Below, in pieces: positions 61,914 through 64,000 of a DNA stretch of 64,000 nucleotides. The notes below the pieces were generated by a model. It worked only from the letters and a program-made list of their open reading frames with translations. It was not told the origin of the DNA and did not search any database. Position numbers and translations under genes: made by a program. The stretch is from Nostocoides_A vanveenii. Lineage in GTDB: Bacteria; Actinomycetota; Actinomycetes; Actinomycetales; Dermatophilaceae. The stretch lies in assembly GCF_039531165.1 (NCBI RefSeq), contig NZ_BAAAPN010000047.1:74317-138316 (forward strand), read 5' to 3'. The stretch's first letter is position 1, and the number at the start of each line of letters is the position of its first letter.

Positions 61914-61943
61914 ATGACAGCGCCCGGCGCGAGGGATTATTCT
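61914..61943 (+). promoter_or_regulatory. putative whiB7 promoter
   Basis: ATGACA (61914-61919) and TATTCT (61938-61943) are spaced by 18 bases, with an AT-rich TTTATT immediately upstream of the -35, as expected for WhiB7-dependent sigma-A promoters, which have an AT-rich block there. It would make a leader of about 380 bases containing the upstream ORF and terminator. Confidence 0.5.
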
Positions 61944-62000
61944 GCCTGGGACGCCGACCGGCGTCACCGGCCAGCACACCGCGAAAGGAGCGCAGCAAGC

Positions 62001-62159
62001 ATGAGCACAATCACGATGATCACCAGCGTCGTTCCGGCGTCCCTGTCCGCTGCCTACCCGACGCACGCTGCTGCCCAGGTGCTGAGCGCCGCTGCCGGTT
62101 TTGCCGGTGTCGACCTCACCGAGGATGGCTGGGGATCTCCGCCTGGATGGAGCCCGTGA
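62001..62159 (+). CDS. whiB7 leader ORF (uORF)
   Basis: A 52-codon ORF (MSTITMITSVVPASLSAAYP...) with a strong AAAGGAG ribosome-binding site, ending in GSPPGWSP. It is not membrane-bound and has no family I recognise. By position it is the regulatory upstream ORF of whiB7: its last codons (62133-62149) are complementary to the left arm of the downstream terminator, so whether ribosomes cover them decides if the terminator forms. Stalled or absent ribosomes under antibiotic stress would allow antitermination. Confidence 0.75.
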   Translation: MSTITMITSVVPASLSAAYPTHAAAQVLSAAAGFAGVDLTEDGWGSPPGWSP

Positions 62160-62218
62160 CGCATCAGCGTCATGAGCGACCGACATCCAGGCCGCGGATC
62201 CCAACAGGATCCGCGGCC
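62133..62218 (+). promoter_or_regulatory. whiB7 attenuator (antiterminator and terminator)
   Basis: The terminator has perfect 12-bp arms GGCCGCGGATCC (62190-62201) and GGATCCGCGGCC (62207-62218) on a five-base loop, followed by TTTGTC. The stretch GGATCTCCGCCTGGATG (62133-62149), inside the end of the upstream ORF, can pair with CATCCAGGCCGCGGATCC (62184-62201), excluding the terminator. This is the expected design of WhiB7 control. Confidence 0.8.
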
Positions 62219-62329
62219 TTTGTCATTCCCGGACCGAATCCCTTGCCGCACAACTGAATCCACAGTGCCACAACCCGGCACGACACCAGACCGCCCACGA
62301 CGGCGGCCGACCAAGGAGGTGAAGACCCC

Positions 62330-62617
62330 ATGCAGCTCACTGCGCTGCTGGACCACGGCGTGCGCGCCACGCTGGAGACCGGGGAGATCCCGTGCCAGTC
62401 CAATGACCCCGAACTGTGGTTCGCAGACACGCCCGAGGGCGTCGAGTTCGCGAAGGCGCTATGCGTCAGCTGCCCGATGATCGAAGCCTGCCTCAGCGGC
62501 GCCCTCGATCGGCGGGAAGCGGCTGGGGTCTGGGGTGGTCAGTTCTTCGTCGACGGTGTCGTCGTGGCTCGCAAGCGGCCCCGTGGTCGCCCCCGCAAGG
62601 ACTCCTACGCCGCCTAG
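62330..62617 (+). CDS. whiB7: WhiB7 transcriptional regulator
   Basis: A 95-residue Wbl protein: Cys22, Cys45, Cys48 and Cys54 for the 4Fe-4S cluster, the GVWGG turn at residues 66-70, and the C-terminal AT-hook RGRPRK (85-90) that defines WhiB7. It binds sigma-A and AT-rich promoters and turns on intrinsic antibiotic-resistance genes, including its own. A near-perfect ribosome-binding site AAGGAGGT precedes the ATG at 62330. The leader contains the attenuator described at 62133-62218. Confidence 0.96.
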   Translation: MQLTALLDHGVRATLETGEIPCQSNDPELWFADTPEGVEFAKALCVSCPMIEACLSGALDRREAAGVWGGQFFVDGVVVARKRPRGRPRKDSYAA

Positions 62618-62694
62618 GGCATCCCCGCGAAGGTCTTCACTCCGGTAGCGCCGATCCTTCGTGGGGTGTCAAGGCAGCGGCGTAGTCTCGCGCC

Positions 62695-63927
62695 GTGCCG
62701 CATCTGCATCCCGACCATGAGCGAGTCGTGGCCGCGCTGACGACGCCCGATCTCGCCGCGATCGTCGACCTCGTCGTGTGGGCAGCCACCGACGAGGCCG
62801 GCGATCGCTACGCGTTCGCTGCCAACCACCTGGGGCGGGTGCGGCTGGAGCCGGGTGGACGCCATACGGTCGTTTCCGGAATCGATCCGATTGCCAGCGA
62901 GGACCCGATGGCCTTCCTCCCGTATGCCGCGGAGCTGGCTGACCCCTCGCCGTCACAGTCCATCGACAACGCCTATCCGTATGCCGCAGAACGACTTTTG
63001 TCCTTCTTCGCCGAGCCCGACCGCAGCCCGGACCTGGCGATCGTGCATTCACCGCGCCACTTCTTCCCTGAGGTGGGCGGGCATATCGGGGAGCACGGCT
63101 CGCTTGACATCATCCAGTCGCGAGCGCCATTGATCATCGCCGGGGCGCGTGCCCGGCGCGGCGGCTATGTCGATGGCCACGCCAGGCTGATCGACGTCGG
63201 CCCCACGCTGGCCTGGCTCGCGGGTGTGCCTGAGGCGGCGCTGTGTGACGGTGCGGGCGCCCCGCTCGACGGCCGGGTGTTGCGCGAGCACCTGGTCGAC
63301 GGTCCGCCCGGCCCCGTCGTCGGCATCCTGTGGGACGGCGCGCACTGTGGCGATCTGCTCGACCTCGCCGCGTGCGGGGAGTTGCCCGCCGTGGCCCGGC
63401 TCATCGCTGGGGGCCGCGCCCTGCGAGGTGGGGCGGTCGCCCAGTTCCCAAGCATCACCTTGACCAATCACACCTCGATCCTCACCGGCGTCGGACCGGG
63501 GCGGCATGGCGTGATGGGCAATGTCTACTTTGACCGGGCGAAGTCGGAACGTGTCGTGCCCAATGACAATTCGACATGGCATCGCAGCAGTGACTGGTTG
63601 CATCCGGAAGTCCGCACGGTCTTCGAGTTGGTGGGGGAGCACGTGCTGCCGCGCGTCGGTGGGGCACCCCGGACGGCCAGCGTCGATGAGGCAATCGATC
63701 GCGGAGCGGACTACTCGACCATGCAACTGATTCGCGACAGCGGCCAGGCCGGGGGCGCCGGGGGCCTGGGGGACCGGTTGCCCGATCCAAGGTCGTCGCC
63801 TTTCCTTGCCGACCCGGCGCACCTCGCCGACGACTACTTCTCCTGGGGCGTGCAGGTCGACGACCTCGGCCTGACCCAGATGAGACAGTTGTATGCCCGT
63901 TACCTTCGTGATGGGTCCTCGACCTGA
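62695..63927 (+). CDS. alkaline-phosphatase/nucleotide-pyrophosphatase family protein, possibly truncated
   Basis: A 410-residue protein of the alkaline-phosphatase superfamily. Its first part contains what is normally a C-terminal segment (LAIVHSPRHFFPEVGGHIGEHGSLD and DVGPTLAWLAGVPE), and the second a phosphodiesterase N-terminal region (VVGILWDGAHCGDLLDLA and FPSITLTNHTSILTGVGPGRHGVMGN with the nucleophile Thr). The expected final metal-binding segment after DDLGLTQMRQLY is missing: the frame stops at 63925-63927, while a shifted frame reads PVTFVMGPRPEDL for a short way. A frameshift or truncation is likely. GTG start. Confidence 0.65.
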   Translation: MPHLHPDHERVVAALTTPDLAAIVDLVVWAATDEAGDRYAFAANHLGRVRLEPGGRHTVVSGIDPIASEDPMAFLPYAAELADPSPSQSIDNAYPYAAERLLSFFAEPDRSPDLAIVHSPRHFFPEVGGHIGEHGSLDIIQSRAPLIIAGARARRGGYVDGHARLIDVGPTLAWLAGVPEAALCDGAGAPLDGRVLREHLVDGPPGPVVGILWDGAHCGDLLDLAACGELPAVARLIAGGRALRGGAVAQFPSITLTNHTSILTGVGPGRHGVMGNVYFDRAKSERVVPNDNSTWHRSSDWLHPEVRTVFELVGEHVLPRVGGAPRTASVDEAIDRGADYSTMQLIRDSGQAGGAGGLGDRLPDPRSSPFLADPAHLADDYFSWGVQVDDLGLTQMRQLYARYLRDGSST

Positions 63928-64000
63928 GGATCTCGGTCGCTGAGTCCGGCATGACTTACTGCCCCTGTCGTCGATGATCCGGGGGGTGTTGTCACCGGGC

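Overview
The window is chromosomal DNA from a high-GC actinobacterium. The SigR/RsrA redox pair, bL37, mycoredoxin, WhiB7, NucS, the fused 2-oxoglutarate decarboxylase and Ni-type SOD all point to Actinomycetota. Gene order from argS to atpC follows the Mycobacterium tuberculosis Rv1292-Rv1311 block, and uvrD2/mrx1/nudC/whiB7 follows Rv3197A-Rv3199c (from memory of that genome). The general look suggests Micrococcales, perhaps a Dermatophilaceae/Intrasporangiaceae relative, but that is an inference. GC is about 70% and most genes are intact and densely packed, many with 4-base GTGA/ATGA overlaps.

Layout. 1-5.9 kb: end of the sigR-rsrA operon, bL37, two tandem membrane HD-type proteins, sodN with its maturation protease, and malic enzyme. 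5.9-7.4 kb: a decayed stretch with a frameshifted membrane-protein gene and a multiply frameshifted glycosyltransferase. 7.4-16.7 kb: kgd, an ABC exporter pair, two CNNM/hemolysin-type proteins and a hypothetical gene. 16.9-30.2 kb: tRNA-Arg(CCG), argS, lysA-hom-thrC-thrB, rho, a broken lipoprotein gene, a GNAT gene, rpmE, prfA and prmC. 30.2-34.2 kb: a small orphan gene, a two-component system and three lineage-specific hypotheticals. 34.2-45.4 kb: threonylcarbamoyl-AMP synthase, glyA, a WecA-like transferase and the complete ATP synthase operon. 45.4-50.9 kb: DUF2550, cobalamin adenosyltransferase, a STAS protein, the B12-dependent mutase MeaA, a histidine phosphatase and NucS. 51-55 kb: a two-component system divergent from an ABC exporter. 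55.3-64 kb: a double 3-hydroxyacyl-CoA dehydrogenase, a PD-(D/E)XK-like protein between two palindromes, nudC, mycoredoxin, uvrD2, the whiB7 attenuator and whiB7, and an alkaline-phosphatase-type gene that may be truncated.

The main novelty lies between the genes. There are three families of palindromic repeats. One is an exactly 77-bp element present three times, always at the 3' end of a gene and overlapping two of the stop codons. A second is a 40-42-bp palindrome present twice. A third has GTCGAGTG/CACTCGAC ends; two close copies flank a nuclease-like gene and a distant relative lies between atpD and atpC. A perfect 122-bp copy of the 3' end of the phosphatase locus sits 23 kb away inside a lipoprotein gene, where it replaces that gene's C-terminus. 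The word GTATGCC/GGCATAC occurs far more often than base composition predicts.

Regulatory logic that can be read directly: whiB7 has a short upstream ORF whose last codons can pair with the 5' arm of a strong terminator, as expected for ribosome-controlled attenuation. The rho ribosome-binding site can pair with a complementary stretch 30 bases upstream. Several divergent gene pairs share short intergenic palindromes. No phage, complete IS element, CRISPR array, rRNA or replication origin was seen.
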